The notes beneath the pieces are model-generated. The model did no database searches. It was not told the origin of the DNA and saw only the letters and a list, made by a program, of their open reading frames with translations. Of a stretch of 10,913 bases of DNA, positions 1 through 7,189 are shown one piece after another (the stretch's first letter is position 1; each line of letters begins with the position of its first letter). Origin of the DNA: JANPCX01 sp046094425 (GTDB lineage Bacteria > Pseudomonadota > Gammaproteobacteria > Burkholderiales > Burkholderiaceae_C); contig JBJTHI010000256.1 in the NCBI GenBank assembly GCA_046094425.1, positions 1 through 10,913 of the forward strand, written 5' to 3'. A program made the translations under genes and the position numbers.

Positions 1-2
1 TC

Positions 3-128
3 ACGCTCAAGCGCATCTGGGGTTTTGCCAAGGTGCGCTACCGTGGCCTGGCCAAGAATGCCAACCGGGTGTTTGCGATGCTGGCGTTGGTCAACATTGA
101 GCGATGGGGCAAACCTTTGTGGGCATAG
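3..128 (+). CDS. IS5-family transposase, C-terminal fragment (5' end outside window)
   Basis: The frame is open from base 3 and ends at the TAG at 126-128, giving about 41 residues. It contains the stretch KVRYRGLAKNANRVFAMLAL (bases 30-89), which is the typical C-terminal end of IS5-family DDE transposases: a basic R-x-RGLAKN segment followed by a hydrophobic helix. This is the region just after the catalytic glutamate, which would lie upstream of the window. The protein would cut and join the ends of its insertion sequence. Whether the complete element is intact cannot be judged. I could not identify the right terminal inverted repeat in the following 165 bases, because the left end is not available for comparison. 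The fragment marks the left side of an accessory segment that also carries a toxin-antitoxin pair. Confidence 0.8.
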   Translation, partial: TLKRIWGFAKVRYRGLAKNANRVFAMLALVNIERWGKPLWA

Positions 129-293
129 GTGCGCCCGCAAAGCGCCACGAGCCCCCAGAAGGGCTTCAAACATGCGCCAAAGAGCGCACAAAACGATGAA
201 ACATCACCCTCAAATCACTGAACCAGCAGCACAGCTCACACGTGCACTCGTTTCGCGGGGTTGTTCAGCGTTTCCTTAAGGCTCGCAAACGTA

Positions 294-713
294 ATGTTGT
301 TGACATTCAAACGAAAAGTTGCGGACGGGTTTTGGGTCGTTGGGGATGTGGCTGGATTGGTTCTGTCTGCTTCTGGCGCATCCGTCGTAGCGGTCCTCGG
401 GAAACTGATGCTCGCAGTTGTTCTAGGCGCTATTGCACTTGGTTTCTTTTTGCGCCTCGCAGGTCGCCGTCGGCAACATTCATTTGTCCCTGCGCGCACA
501 CCCGCTTGGTGCTATGTCGCCTCTGTCGTCTTGGCTGCCGTCGAAGTTGCCTTGCTGGTCGAAGCCACAAACCTGCCCATTCGCTTCTACCAGGCGGGCT
601 TTGAGCCTTGGCACTGGGTGCTCGTGGTGGTCGCACTCGTCGTTGCGTATGCTGTGCACATGCAAGTCTTCCGTTCCTTTACACGGAGGCGAGATGCTGC
701 AGCGCAGCCTTAA
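294..713 (+). CDS. Small multi-pass membrane protein of unknown function
   Basis: A 139-residue protein not recognised as any family. Hydrophobic segments lie at about residues 24-54 (long enough for one or two passes), 72-91 and 107-125, so three or four membrane passes are likely. Basic clusters at 57-60 (RRRQ) and at 127-133 (RSFTRRR) suggest cytoplasmic loops or tail. I chose ATG 294 because an AAGG stretch (278-281) precedes it at 12 bases; an in-frame TTG at 261 is the alternative and adds 11 residues. Codon use is less GC-rich than in pyc or the later genes. The stop codon lies inside the first core of the attC-like element (708-764), as is usual for gene cassettes. The reading frame is probably real because of the clean hydrophobic pattern, but it has no recognised homologue to support it. 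Confidence 0.55.
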   Translation: MLLTFKRKVADGFWVVGDVAGLVLSASGASVVAVLGKLMLAVVLGAIALGFFLRLAGRRRQHSFVPARTPAWCYVASVVLAAVEVALLVEATNLPIRFYQAGFEPWHWVLVVVALVVAYAVHMQVFRSFTRRRDAAAQP

Positions 714-764
714 CAGGTCATTCGTGACGGACGGCTGCGCCGCCGCACAATTCCGATGTTGAAC
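708..764 (+). other. attC-like integron recombination site between two small genes
   Basis: The right end is GTTGAAC (758-764), a full match to the R' core consensus GTTRRRY. The left end CCTTAAC (708-714) approximates R'' (RYYYAAC) and contains the stop codon of the preceding gene. Folded, TTAAC (710-714) pairs with GTTGA (758-762) with one G-T. Next come unpaired spacers of 5 and 6 bases. ATT-C-GTG (720-726) then pairs with CACAAT (746-751), leaving C723 extrahelical. Inside is a stem CGGC/GCCG (732-735 with 742-745). Core stem, spacer, inner stem with a bulged base and variable terminal hairpin are the attC layout, and 57 bases is a normal length. The next gene starts 16 bases downstream. 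The R'' mismatch and the absence of a second clear site keep this tentative. Confidence 0.45.
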
Positions 765-780
765 CTTTCAGGTGTTTCGC

Positions 781-1056
781 ATGTTCAAGTTTGAGTGGGA
801 CGATCAAAAAGCCGCAAGCAATTTGTCAAAGCACGGTGTATCGTTCGACGAGGCGGTGAGCGTTTTTGGCGATGGACAAGCACTGACGTTTTCCGATACC
901 GATCACAGCGAATTCGAAGATCGAAGTCGAACATACGGAGTTTCCAACAAGTCACGACTCTTGGTTGTCGTTCACACCGAACGTCGAAACGGTATTCGAA
1001 TCATCAGCGCCAGAAAGGCGACACGATATGAAAAAAGCATCTACGAAAATGGCTGA
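781..1056 (+). CDS. brnT: BrnT-family ribonuclease toxin of a type II toxin-antitoxin system
   Basis: A 91-residue protein matching the BrnT family over its whole length. The N-terminus FEWDDQKAASNLSKHGVSF (residues 3-21), then DEA-x2-VF (23-29), and RIISARKAT (73-81) near the end are the family's signature blocks. BrnT toxins have a RelE-like fold, cut RNA and stop translation until neutralised by the partner. The start is ATG 781, preceded by AGG at 770-772 (8-base gap); an in-frame GTG at 772 is less likely because family members start at the MFKFEWD position. Base composition is low for the window (26 G/C in the first 60 bases), consistent with transfer. The 3' end overlaps the next gene by 29 bases, with the toxin gene first as is usual for brnTA. 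The family assignment is firm; toxicity is inferred. Confidence 0.87.
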   Translation: MFKFEWDDQKAASNLSKHGVSFDEAVSVFGDGQALTFSDTDHSEFEDRSRTYGVSNKSRLLVVVHTERRNGIRIISARKATRYEKSIYENG

Positions 1057-1291
1057 CAACGAAATCCCCGAATTCAAGCGTGATGAGCTTGGCAAGGGCG
1101 TAAGGGGCAAGTACCTGAAGCATTTTGTGCAAGGCAGCAATGTCGTGGTGCTGCAACCCGAAATACAAAAGGCATTTCCTACTTCCGAGGCTGTCAATAA
1201 GGCGTTGGCAAGCATGCTGGCTTTTGCGCAGGAAACGCAAGGTTTAACAGGTCGCTCAGGTCGGACAACGCGCAAGCGCATCACCGCCTAG
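1028..1291 (+). CDS. Putative antitoxin paired with the BrnT-type toxin (GVRGKY-type, not classical BrnA)
   Basis: An 87-residue protein whose ATG (1028) lies inside the toxin gene, 29 bases before the toxin stop. AAAGG at 1014-1018 sits 9 bases upstream and supports this start; a later in-frame ATG at 1049 has no such site. The segment DELGKGVRGKYLKHF (residues 19-33), followed by GSNVVVLQPEIQKAFP (36-51) and SEAVNKALASML (53-64), resembles small antitoxin-like proteins found beside various toxins: a beta-strand 'NVVVL' followed by a helix. The usual BrnA ribbon-helix-helix ending is not evident to me. The tail is basic (residues 75-84 include four Arg and one Lys), which may touch DNA or RNA. 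Position, overlap and size argue that it neutralises the toxin and may repress the pair. The partner role is inferred from context. Confidence 0.7.
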   Translation: MKKASTKMADNEIPEFKRDELGKGVRGKYLKHFVQGSNVVVLQPEIQKAFPTSEAVNKALASMLAFAQETQGLTGRSGRTTRKRITA

Positions 1292-1333
1292 CTTCGATGC
1301 TAGACCCCCTTGAGACCGAACATCTCTCCGCCC

Positions 1334-4300
1334 TCAGCCGCTCTTCAACACCACCAACAAATCCTTAGCCTGCACCCGATCCCCAGGCACCACGAGCACG
1401 GCTTCCACGATGCCGTCGCGGTCGGCGGTGACGTGGGTTTCCATCTTCATCGCCTCCAAGGCCAACAAGGTGCTGCCTGCGGTGATGTGCTGGCCCACGG
1501 TGACGGCCACGCTGACGATGCCGCCGGGCATGGGGGCGGCGATGTGCCGGGGGTTGTTCGGGTCGGCCACGGGGCGGGTCGCGGCTTGCGCGCCGTCGGT
1601 CCGCTGTACGCGCACGGTGCGCGATTGGCCGTTGAGTTCGAACTGCACTTTTTTCGCGGCTTCGCCGTCGTCGGAGATGGACTGCAGGGCCACGAGCAAG
1701 GTTTTGCCGGGGTCAATTTCCAGTGCCATTTCTTGCTGCGGCTGCGGGCCATAGAAGAACACGGTTGTGGGCAGTACCGAGGTGTCGCCAAAGTTGCGCT
1801 GGTGGGCGAAAAACTCGCGGGTGACCTTGGGGTACATCAAATAGGAGGCGAGCTGTTGCTCGTCCAGGGGCTGCTCGCATTCAGCTTCGGCTTGTTGGCG
1901 CATGGCCACCATGTCCACCGGTGGCAGGCGGTCGCCGGGGCGATAGGCCTCGGGTGGTTGTTCGCTGCTGGCCAATTTGAGCACCTTGCGAGACAGCGCG
2001 GCGGGGAAACCGTCGGGCGGGAAACCCAGCTCGCCTTTGAAGAGCGACACCACGGACTCGGGGAAGGCCACTTCGCGGGTGGGGTCGCTCACGTCTTGGG
2101 GTGTGAGGTCACTCGCGACCATCATCAAGGCCATGTCACCCACCACCTTGGAGGTGGGCGTGACTTTCACGATGTCGCCAAAGAGTTGGTTCACATCGGC
2201 ATAGGTTTGCGACACCTCGGTCCAGCGGTGGGCCAGGCCCAGGGAGCGCGCCTGTTCACGCAAATTCGTGTACTGGCCACCGGGCATTTCGTGGCGGTAG
2301 ACATCGGCGGTGCCGGAGCGAATGTCGGATTCAAACGGCGAGTAAAAACGCCGCACGCCTTCCCAGTACATGGAGGCCGCGTGCAAGGCGTGTTGCGACA
2401 GGCCGGGGTCACGCTCGGTACATTCAAGGGCCGCCGCGATGGACGACAAATTGGGCTGCGAGGTGAGGCCACTCATCGCATCAAGCGCGCCGTCTACTGC
2501 GTCACAACCCGCTTCCACCGCAGCAAGCACCGAGGCGCTGGCTGCGCCGCTGGTGTCGTGGGTGTGGAAGTGAACGGGCAGGCCGGTTTCTTCTTTCAGT
2601 GCTTTGACCAAAGCGGCGGCTGCGCGCGGGCGGCAGATGCCAGCCATGTCTTTGATGGCGAGCAGGTGCACACCTGCGGCTTGTAATTCGCGGGCAATGC
2701 CGGTGTAGTACTTGAGGTTGTATTTGTCGCGTTTGGCGTCGAACAAGTCACCGCTGTAGCAGATGGCGCCTTCGCACAGTGCGCCGGTGTCCACCACGGC
2801 GTCAATCGCCACGCGCATGTTGCGCACCCAGTTCAGCGCGTCGAACACGCGGAACAAATCAATGCCGCCTTTGGCCGCCTGCTGCACAAAGTGCAGCACC
2901 ACGTTGTCGGCATAGTTGGTGTAACCCACGCCGTTGGAGCCGCGCAGCAGCATTTGGAACAGCACATTGGGAACGGCTGCGCGCAGCTGGGCCAGGCGCT
3001 GCCAGGGGTCTTCTTTCAAAAAACGCAGGGCCACGTCGAAGGTGGCACCGCCCCAGCATTCCAGCGAAAACAGGTTCGACAGCTCGCGTGCATAGAAGGG
3101 CGCAATCGGCAGCATGTCGGCGGTGCGCATGCGGGTGGCGAGAAGCGACTGGTGGGCGTCGCGCATGGTGGTGTCGGTGATCAACACCTGGCGCTGGCCC
3201 AGCATCCACTCAGAAAACTTTGTTGCGCCCAATGCTTGCAGGCGCTGGCGGGTGCCGTCGGGAACGGCGGTGTCCAAACTCACCTTGGGCAGCACGGGCT
3301 TGGGCAGAGGCAGGGCGGGCAGGGTGCGGCCTTGCACTTCGGGGTTGCCGTGCACCGCCACCTCGGCCAAAAAGCGCAGCAACTTGGTGGCGCGGTCGCG
3401 CCGCGCGGTGAAGGCCAGCAGCTCAGGGGTGTTTTCAATGAAGCGGGTGGTGAGCACACCGGCAGTGTCGTTGGCAAACGCCTGGTGGTTGATCAAGTTT
3501 TCCAGGAACTGCAAATTGGTGGACACGCCCCGAATGCGGAACTCGCGTAAGGCGCGGTCCATGCGCTGGATGGTCTCGCGCGCGGTGGGTGCCCAGGCGG
3601 TGACCTTGACCAACAGTGAGTCGTAATAGGGTGTGATCACCGCGCCCCCATAGGCCGTGCCTGCATCCAGCCGTATGCCAAATCCCGCCGCGCTGCGGTA
3701 GGCGGCGAGCTTGCCGTAGTCGGGCAAAAAGCCGTTCTCGGGGTCTTCGGTGGTGACGCGGCATTGCAGCGCGTGGCCGTTCAGCGGAATCAAGGCCTGC
3801 GGCGGCACGCCCGTGGGGTGGCGCGCTTTTTCGTCATTCGCGTCCGGCGATTCGTCGCCGGTCACCCCAATATGCCCGCCCTCGGTGATGCGGATTTGCG
3901 CTTTCACAATGTCCACACCGGTGATCATTTCGGTGACGGTGTGTTCCACCTGGATGCGTGGGTTCACCTCGATGAAATAACAGCGGCCATCGTCGGCATC
4001 CATCAAAAATTCCACCGTGCCCGCATGGGTGTAACCCACGGAGCGCATCAGCTTCAGGGCGCTGTCGCACAGGGCGGCGCGGCTGCTGTCGTTGAGGTAA
4101 GGGGCCGGTGCACGTTCCACCACCTTCTGGTTGCGGCGCTGCACGGTGCAGTCGCGTTCATACAGGTGCACCACGTTGCCGTGCTGGTCGCCCAAAATTT
4201 GCACTTCCACATGGCGAGCGCGGCGGATCAGCTTTTCAAAATAAACCTCGTCGTTGCCAAAGGCGGCCAGGGCTTCGCGGCGCGAGGCCTCCAGCGAGGC

Positions 4301-4849
4301 GGCGAGTTCGCCCTCGTTTTCAATCACCCGCATGCCACGCCCACCACCGCCCCAACTGGCTTTGAGCATCACCGGGTAACCAATGCCTGCGGCCAGTTTT
4401 GCGCACTCAGCCACATCGTGCGGCAAGGGCGGTGTGGCGGGCATCACAGCCACACCGGCGGCCACCGCCGCATGGCGCGCGGCCACTTTGTTGCCCAGGG
4501 TGCGCATCACCTGGGGCGAGGGGCCGATCCAGCGGATGCCAGCGGCAATCACGCTTTCGGCGAAGTCGGGGTTCTCGGACAAAAAACCATAGCCGGGGTG
4601 AATGGCATCCACGCCCGCTTGTTTGGCAATGCGCAGGATGTCGTCGCCATCGAGGTAGGCGGCCAGCGGCTTCTTGCCCTCACCCACTAAATAACTCTCG
4701 TCTGCCTTAAAACGGTGCAGGGCCTGCCGGTCTTGCTGCGAGTAAATCGCCACGGTGCGAATCCGCATTTCAGAAGCCGCCCGCATCACACGAATGGCGA
4801 TCTCCGAGCGGTTGGCGATCAGGATGGAACGGATGGGACGGTGGCTCAT
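1334..4849 (-). CDS. pyc: Pyruvate carboxylase (single-chain, biotin-dependent)
   Basis: An intact 1171-residue cytoplasmic enzyme making oxaloacetate from pyruvate, bicarbonate and ATP, which refills the TCA cycle. The biotin carboxylase part spans about 1-455, with SILIANRSEIAIRV near the start, the glycine-rich ATP-grasp loop WGGGGRGMR (166-174) and EVNPRIQVEH (294-303). The carboxyltransferase part spans about 550-830, with DTTMRDAHQSLLATRMR (559-575). Metal ligands expected from characterised enzymes are present: D559, K733 (carbamylated in the family), H762 and H764. The C-terminal biotinyl domain carries K1135 in EAMKMET. The BC-domain linker at about 324-355 looks roughly ten residues longer than usual and is acidic. 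ATG 4849 has GAGAG six bases upstream (bases 4856-4860). The gene converges with the toxin-antitoxin pair and diverges from the K+ channel gene, so it is probably transcribed alone. Confidence 0.97.
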   Translation of the reverse strand: MSHRPIRSILIANRSEIAIRVMRAASEMRIRTVAIYSQQDRQALHRFKADESYLVGEGKKPLAAYLDGDDILRIAKQAGVDAIHPGYGFLSENPDFAESVIAAGIRWIGPSPQVMRTLGNKVAARHAAVAAGVAVMPATPPLPHDVAECAKLAAGIGYPVMLKASWGGGGRGMRVIENEGELAASLEASRREALAAFGNDEVYFEKLIRRARHVEVQILGDQHGNVVHLYERDCTVQRRNQKVVERAPAPYLNDSSRAALCDSALKLMRSVGYTHAGTVEFLMDADDGRCYFIEVNPRIQVEHTVTEMITGVDIVKAQIRITEGGHIGVTGDESPDANDEKARHPTGVPPQALIPLNGHALQCRVTTEDPENGFLPDYGKLAAYRSAAGFGIRLDAGTAYGGAVITPYYDSLLVKVTAWAPTARETIQRMDRALREFRIRGVSTNLQFLENLINHQAFANDTAGVLTTRFIENTPELLAFTARRDRATKLLRFLAEVAVHGNPEVQGRTLPALPLPKPVLPKVSLDTAVPDGTRQRLQALGATKFSEWMLGQRQVLITDTTMRDAHQSLLATRMRTADMLPIAPFYARELSNLFSLECWGGATFDVALRFLKEDPWQRLAQLRAAVPNVLFQMLLRGSNGVGYTNYADNVVLHFVQQAAKGGIDLFRVFDALNWVRNMRVAIDAVVDTGALCEGAICYSGDLFDAKRDKYNLKYYTGIARELQAAGVHLLAIKDMAGICRPRAAAALVKALKEETGLPVHFHTHDTSGAASASVLAAVEAGCDAVDGALDAMSGLTSQPNLSSIAAALECTERDPGLSQHALHAASMYWEGVRRFYSPFESDIRSGTADVYRHEMPGGQYTNLREQARSLGLAHRWTEVSQTYADVNQLFGDIVKVTPTSKVVGDMALMMVASDLTPQDVSDPTREVAFPESVVSLFKGELGFPPDGFPAALSRKVLKLASSEQPPEAYRPGDRLPPVDMVAMRQQAEAECEQPLDEQQLASYLMYPKVTREFFAHQRNFGDTSVLPTTVFFYGPQPQQEMALEIDPGKTLLVALQSISDDGEAAKKVQFELNGQSRTVRVQRTDGAQAATRPVADPNNPRHIAAPMPGGIVSVAVTVGQHITAGSTLLALEAMKMETHVTADRDGIVEAVLVVPGDRVQAKDLLVVLKSG

Positions 4850-5025
4850 GGCGGGCTCTCAAAACAAGCGGGTTAATGCAAACTGGGCATCTTAAGATGA
4901 GATACACGCATAACCCATGCCCAAGCCACGCCCATGGCACTGTGAATTACCCCTGCGTAGTTTTGCGGGGTTGGGGTGGGGGCTGCAAACAGGCGAGCCG
5001 AGAATGCGCCCCTAACATCGCCACT

Positions 5026-5907
5026 ATGAACAGCCAGATCACCCCACCCGCTCCTGACGCCGAACGTTTCGGCCGCCCCCTGGCCGGCTGGCGTTTGCGG
5101 CTTTACACCATCATTTTTGAAGCCGACACGCGCGCCGGACGGCTGTTTGATTTGTGGCTGATTGCTTTCATCTTGGCCAGCGTCACCGTGGTGGTGCTGG
5201 ACAGCATGGAGCCCATTCACGCCCAATACGAGGGGCTGTTCACTACGCTGGAGTGGACTTTTACTGCGGTCTTCACCCTGGAGTACATCGCCCGCTTGGC
5301 TTGTGTCAGGCACCCACTGCGGTATGCGCGCAGCTTTTTTGGCGTGATTGACTTGATCGCCGTGTTGCCCACTTACCTGGCCATCTTCTTCCCCGGTTTG
5401 CACGCGCTGATTGATGTGCGCATCTTGCGCTTGCTGCGTTTGTTCCGCATCTTGAAGCTGGGGGCTTATGTACACGAGTTCGCTGCCTTGGGCCGCGCCT
5501 TGAGTGCGTCGCGCCGCAAGATCACGGTGTTTTTGAGTTTTGTCATCATGGTGGTGCTCATCATGGGCACCTTGATGTATGTGGTGGAAGGCCCGGCGAA
5601 TGGTTTCACCAGTATTCCCACCAGCGTGTACTGGGCCATTACCACCATGACCACCGTGGGGTTTGGTGACATCACTCCTAAAACCGACCTCGGCCGCTTC
5701 ATCGCATCGCTGATGATGCTCATGGGTTGGGGCACCCTGGCTGTGCCCACCGGCATCGTCAGCGCAGAATTTGTGGCGCAAAAAGTCCCGCGTGAGCCCA
5801 CCACCCGTACCTGCCACCACTGCCTGAGCGAAGGGCATGGGCCCACAGACCGTTTCTGTCGTGATTGCGGGGCGGAGTTGCCGCCTTGGCAGCGGGATGG
5901 GGGGTGA
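5026..5907 (+). CDS. Six-transmembrane voltage-gated-type K+ channel with C-terminal zinc ribbon
   Basis: A 293-residue inner-membrane protein. Hydrophobic segments S1 (about 41-58), S2 (71-93), S3 (105-122), S5 (165-187) and S6 (221-245) flank a voltage-sensor-like S4 with regularly spaced charges R132, R135, R138, R141 and K144. The pore loop carries TTVGFGD (209-215), the K+ selectivity filter. After S6 comes a short cytoplasmic tail with C263-x2-C266 and C278-x2-C281, a treble-clef or ribbon zinc site, instead of the RCK or cyclic-nucleotide domains of many bacterial channels. ATG 5026 is chosen because conservation would begin here (RFGRPLAGWRLRLYTIIFEA); the upstream in-frame ATG 4876 adds 50 low-complexity residues. 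No clear ribosome binding site is seen. It diverges from pyc (176-base gap) and leads a co-directional gene run. K+ selectivity is inferred from the filter. Confidence 0.93.
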   Translation: MNSQITPPAPDAERFGRPLAGWRLRLYTIIFEADTRAGRLFDLWLIAFILASVTVVVLDSMEPIHAQYEGLFTTLEWTFTAVFTLEYIARLACVRHPLRYARSFFGVIDLIAVLPTYLAIFFPGLHALIDVRILRLLRLFRILKLGAYVHEFAALGRALSASRRKITVFLSFVIMVVLIMGTLMYVVEGPANGFTSIPTSVYWAITTMTTVGFGDITPKTDLGRFIASLMMLMGWGTLAVPTGIVSAEFVAQKVPREPTTRTCHHCLSEGHGPTDRFCRDCGAELPPWQRDGG

Positions 5908-5910
5908 GGT

Positions 5911-6141
5911 GTGGCGGAGGTGATCCAAGTCAAAGTCAAACCTCAGTCCCGCGCTAGCACTTTGACGCGACTAGAGGATGGCACCTATCTTGCCCAAATC
6001 AAAGCACCGCCGGTGGATGGGCAAGCCAATGCCGAGTTGCTGGCTTTGGTGGCGCGGGAACTGGGTTGTGCCAAGTCCAAGCTGCGCATCAAGGTGGGTG
6101 GGGCGGCGCGTTTGAAATGGGTGGTGGTGAACGACGAATGA
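5911..6141 (+). CDS. YggU/UPF0235 (DUF167) family protein
   Basis: A 76-residue protein of the DUF167/YggU family, whose usual length is 75-110. The family signature is present: VKVKPQSRAS (residues 8-17), APPVDGQANAELL (32-44) and the end pattern KSKLRIKVGGAARLKWV (55-71). Members are small alpha/beta proteins with no established biochemical role. The start is a GTG at 5911, three bases after the stop of the K+ channel gene, with a GGGGTGAGG stretch just before it; a second in-frame GTG at 5920 follows a GGAGG and could be the real start, shortening the protein by three residues. The stop overlaps the ATG of the next gene (ATGA), so both are almost surely cotranslated from one message. Confidence 0.88.
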   Translation: MAEVIQVKVKPQSRASTLTRLEDGTYLAQIKAPPVDGQANAELLALVARELGCAKSKLRIKVGGAARLKWVVVNDE

Positions 6142-6599
6142 GCACGAACACGAACCCCTCTCGCCAAGACGTGGCCGCACGTATTTTTGTTTACGGCACG
6201 CTCAAAACCGGTTTCCCCAACTTTCACATCAACACCGGCACCCGCGTGCCGGGCGAGTTTGTGACAGTACAAAGGTTTCCGCTTTACCTCATTGCCCCCA
6301 CCCAGGTGCCTTGGTTGGTGAATCGCCCCGGTGAAGGTGAATTCGTGGTCGGCGAAGTGTTTGAGGTGGATGCCAATACCTTGGCCCGCATGGATGTTCT
6401 GGAACAAATTGATGAGCCACTTTGGTATGCGCGTGAAGCACTGCTGGTGCAGCGGCTCGACGACTCAACCAGTCCCCCGATACAGGCGCAGGTTTATTTC
6501 GGTAGCGCCGAGCGCCTGCTCACCGCATCCATTCATGCCGGACCTTTGAGCGAATACACCCGCGCCCACGCTCGGGGCTACCAACCCGAGCAGGTTTGA
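6138..6599 (+). CDS. Gamma-glutamylcyclotransferase-like (AIG2/GGACT fold) protein
   Basis: A 153-residue protein with the family's glycine-rich substrate loop, VYGTLKTG (residues 18-25), and the segment LARMDVLEQIDEP (82-94), where E89 aligns with the catalytic glutamate of GGACT and GGCT enzymes. W96/Y97 and R99 continue the usual pattern after it. Such enzymes cyclise gamma-glutamyl groups, releasing 5-oxoproline from gamma-glutamyl amines, peptides or glutathione; the substrate here cannot be told from sequence. The protein lacks a signal peptide and should be cytoplasmic. ATG 6138 overlaps the stop of the DUF167 gene by four bases (ATGA), indicating translational coupling, and fixes the start: the frame extends upstream only into the previous gene. 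The next gene begins 43 bases after the stop. Confidence 0.85.
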   Translation: MSTNTNPSRQDVAARIFVYGTLKTGFPNFHINTGTRVPGEFVTVQRFPLYLIAPTQVPWLVNRPGEGEFVVGEVFEVDANTLARMDVLEQIDEPLWYAREALLVQRLDDSTSPPIQAQVYFGSAERLLTASIHAGPLSEYTRAHARGYQPEQV

Positions 6600-6642
6600 G
6601 TACTGCCACCAACCGCCCCCCGCCTTTGACAGGAGAGCACGC

Positions 6643-7122
6643 TTGGTTCATCCCGACAAAACCCTTGCCATCGTGGCCGCCGATGCACCGCCGCGCAGCC
6701 AACCATCGCTCTACCCCGAACTCTTTGCCTCGCGCATGGCGGGCCGCGAGAAACGCGTTCTGGGTGACCTGTTTGGTTTGACAAACTTTGGCGTCAACCT
6801 CACCCGCTTGGCACCACAGGCCGTATCGGCATTGCGCCATGCCCATAGTAGGCAAGACGAGTTTGTCTACATCTTGCAAGGCCACCCCACCTTGGTCACC
6901 GATGAAGGCGGCACCCCGTTGGCGCCAGGCATGTGTGCGGGATTCAAGGCGGGAACGGGCAATGGCCACCTGTTGAAAAACGAAACCACCGAGGACGTGG
7001 TCTATCTGGAAGTGGGCGATCGCAGCAGCGGCGATTCCGTCACCTACCCTGACGACGACTTGCAAGCCCATCTCGTTGAGGGGGTATGGCGTTTCTCGCA
7101 CAAAGACGGCTCGCCGTATTGA
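6643..7122 (+). CDS. Cupin-domain metal-binding protein, TTG start
   Basis: A 159-residue single-domain cupin. The first cupin motif gives H66-x-H68 and E73 (RHAHSRQDEFVYILQG, residues 65-80) and the second gives H109 (GNGHLL), a complete 2-His/Glu/His metal site. The fold may be enzymatic (isomerase, dioxygenase or dehydratase) or only ligand-binding; the sequence does not decide. The N-terminal residues 18-45 (RSQPSLYPELF...GDLFGL) and the C-terminal DSVTYPDDDLQA (131-142) are typical of a widespread family of stand-alone cupins in proteobacteria. The TTG at 6643 is selected because AGGAG (6631-6635) lies seven bases upstream and no ATG or GTG gives a comparable length. It sits mid-run in a co-directional set, 43 bases after the cyclotransferase-like gene and 67 before the DinB gene. 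Confidence 0.87.
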   Translation: MVHPDKTLAIVAADAPPRSQPSLYPELFASRMAGREKRVLGDLFGLTNFGVNLTRLAPQAVSALRHAHSRQDEFVYILQGHPTLVTDEGGTPLAPGMCAGFKAGTGNGHLLKNETTEDVVYLEVGDRSSGDSVTYPDDDLQAHLVEGVWRFSHKDGSPY

Positions 7123-7189
7123 ATTAATCCCAATCGATGCCTACAAAATCCCACCATTCACTCAGGAAGAAAGCGATGGCGCACCACCC

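Noticed and set aside
150..165. AGCCC/GGGCT hairpin after the transposase as a terminator or IS end
   Set aside because: Only five base pairs, no T-run, and no left end of the element to compare with for a terminal repeat.
218..268. CTGAAC/GTTCAG inverted arms (218-223, 263-268) as a second attC site before the membrane protein gene
   Set aside because: The arms break the RYYYAAC/GTTRRRY consensus and the interior does not form an inner stem with a bulged base.
1310..2686. Long plus-strand open frame (458 codons) opposite pyc
   Set aside because: It is antisense to the conserved pyruvate carboxylase; the His/Gly-rich translation has no domain and reflects the GC-rich codons of the other strand.
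4876..5025. Upstream N-terminal extension of the K+ channel from ATG 4876
   Set aside because: Fifty extra residues of irregular composition with several Cys and His, covering the divergent promoter region; family-like sequence starts just after ATG 5026.
4873..5928. Minus-strand open frame opposite the K+ channel gene
   Set aside because: His- and Gln-rich product without recognisable domain; the plus strand codes for an evident channel.
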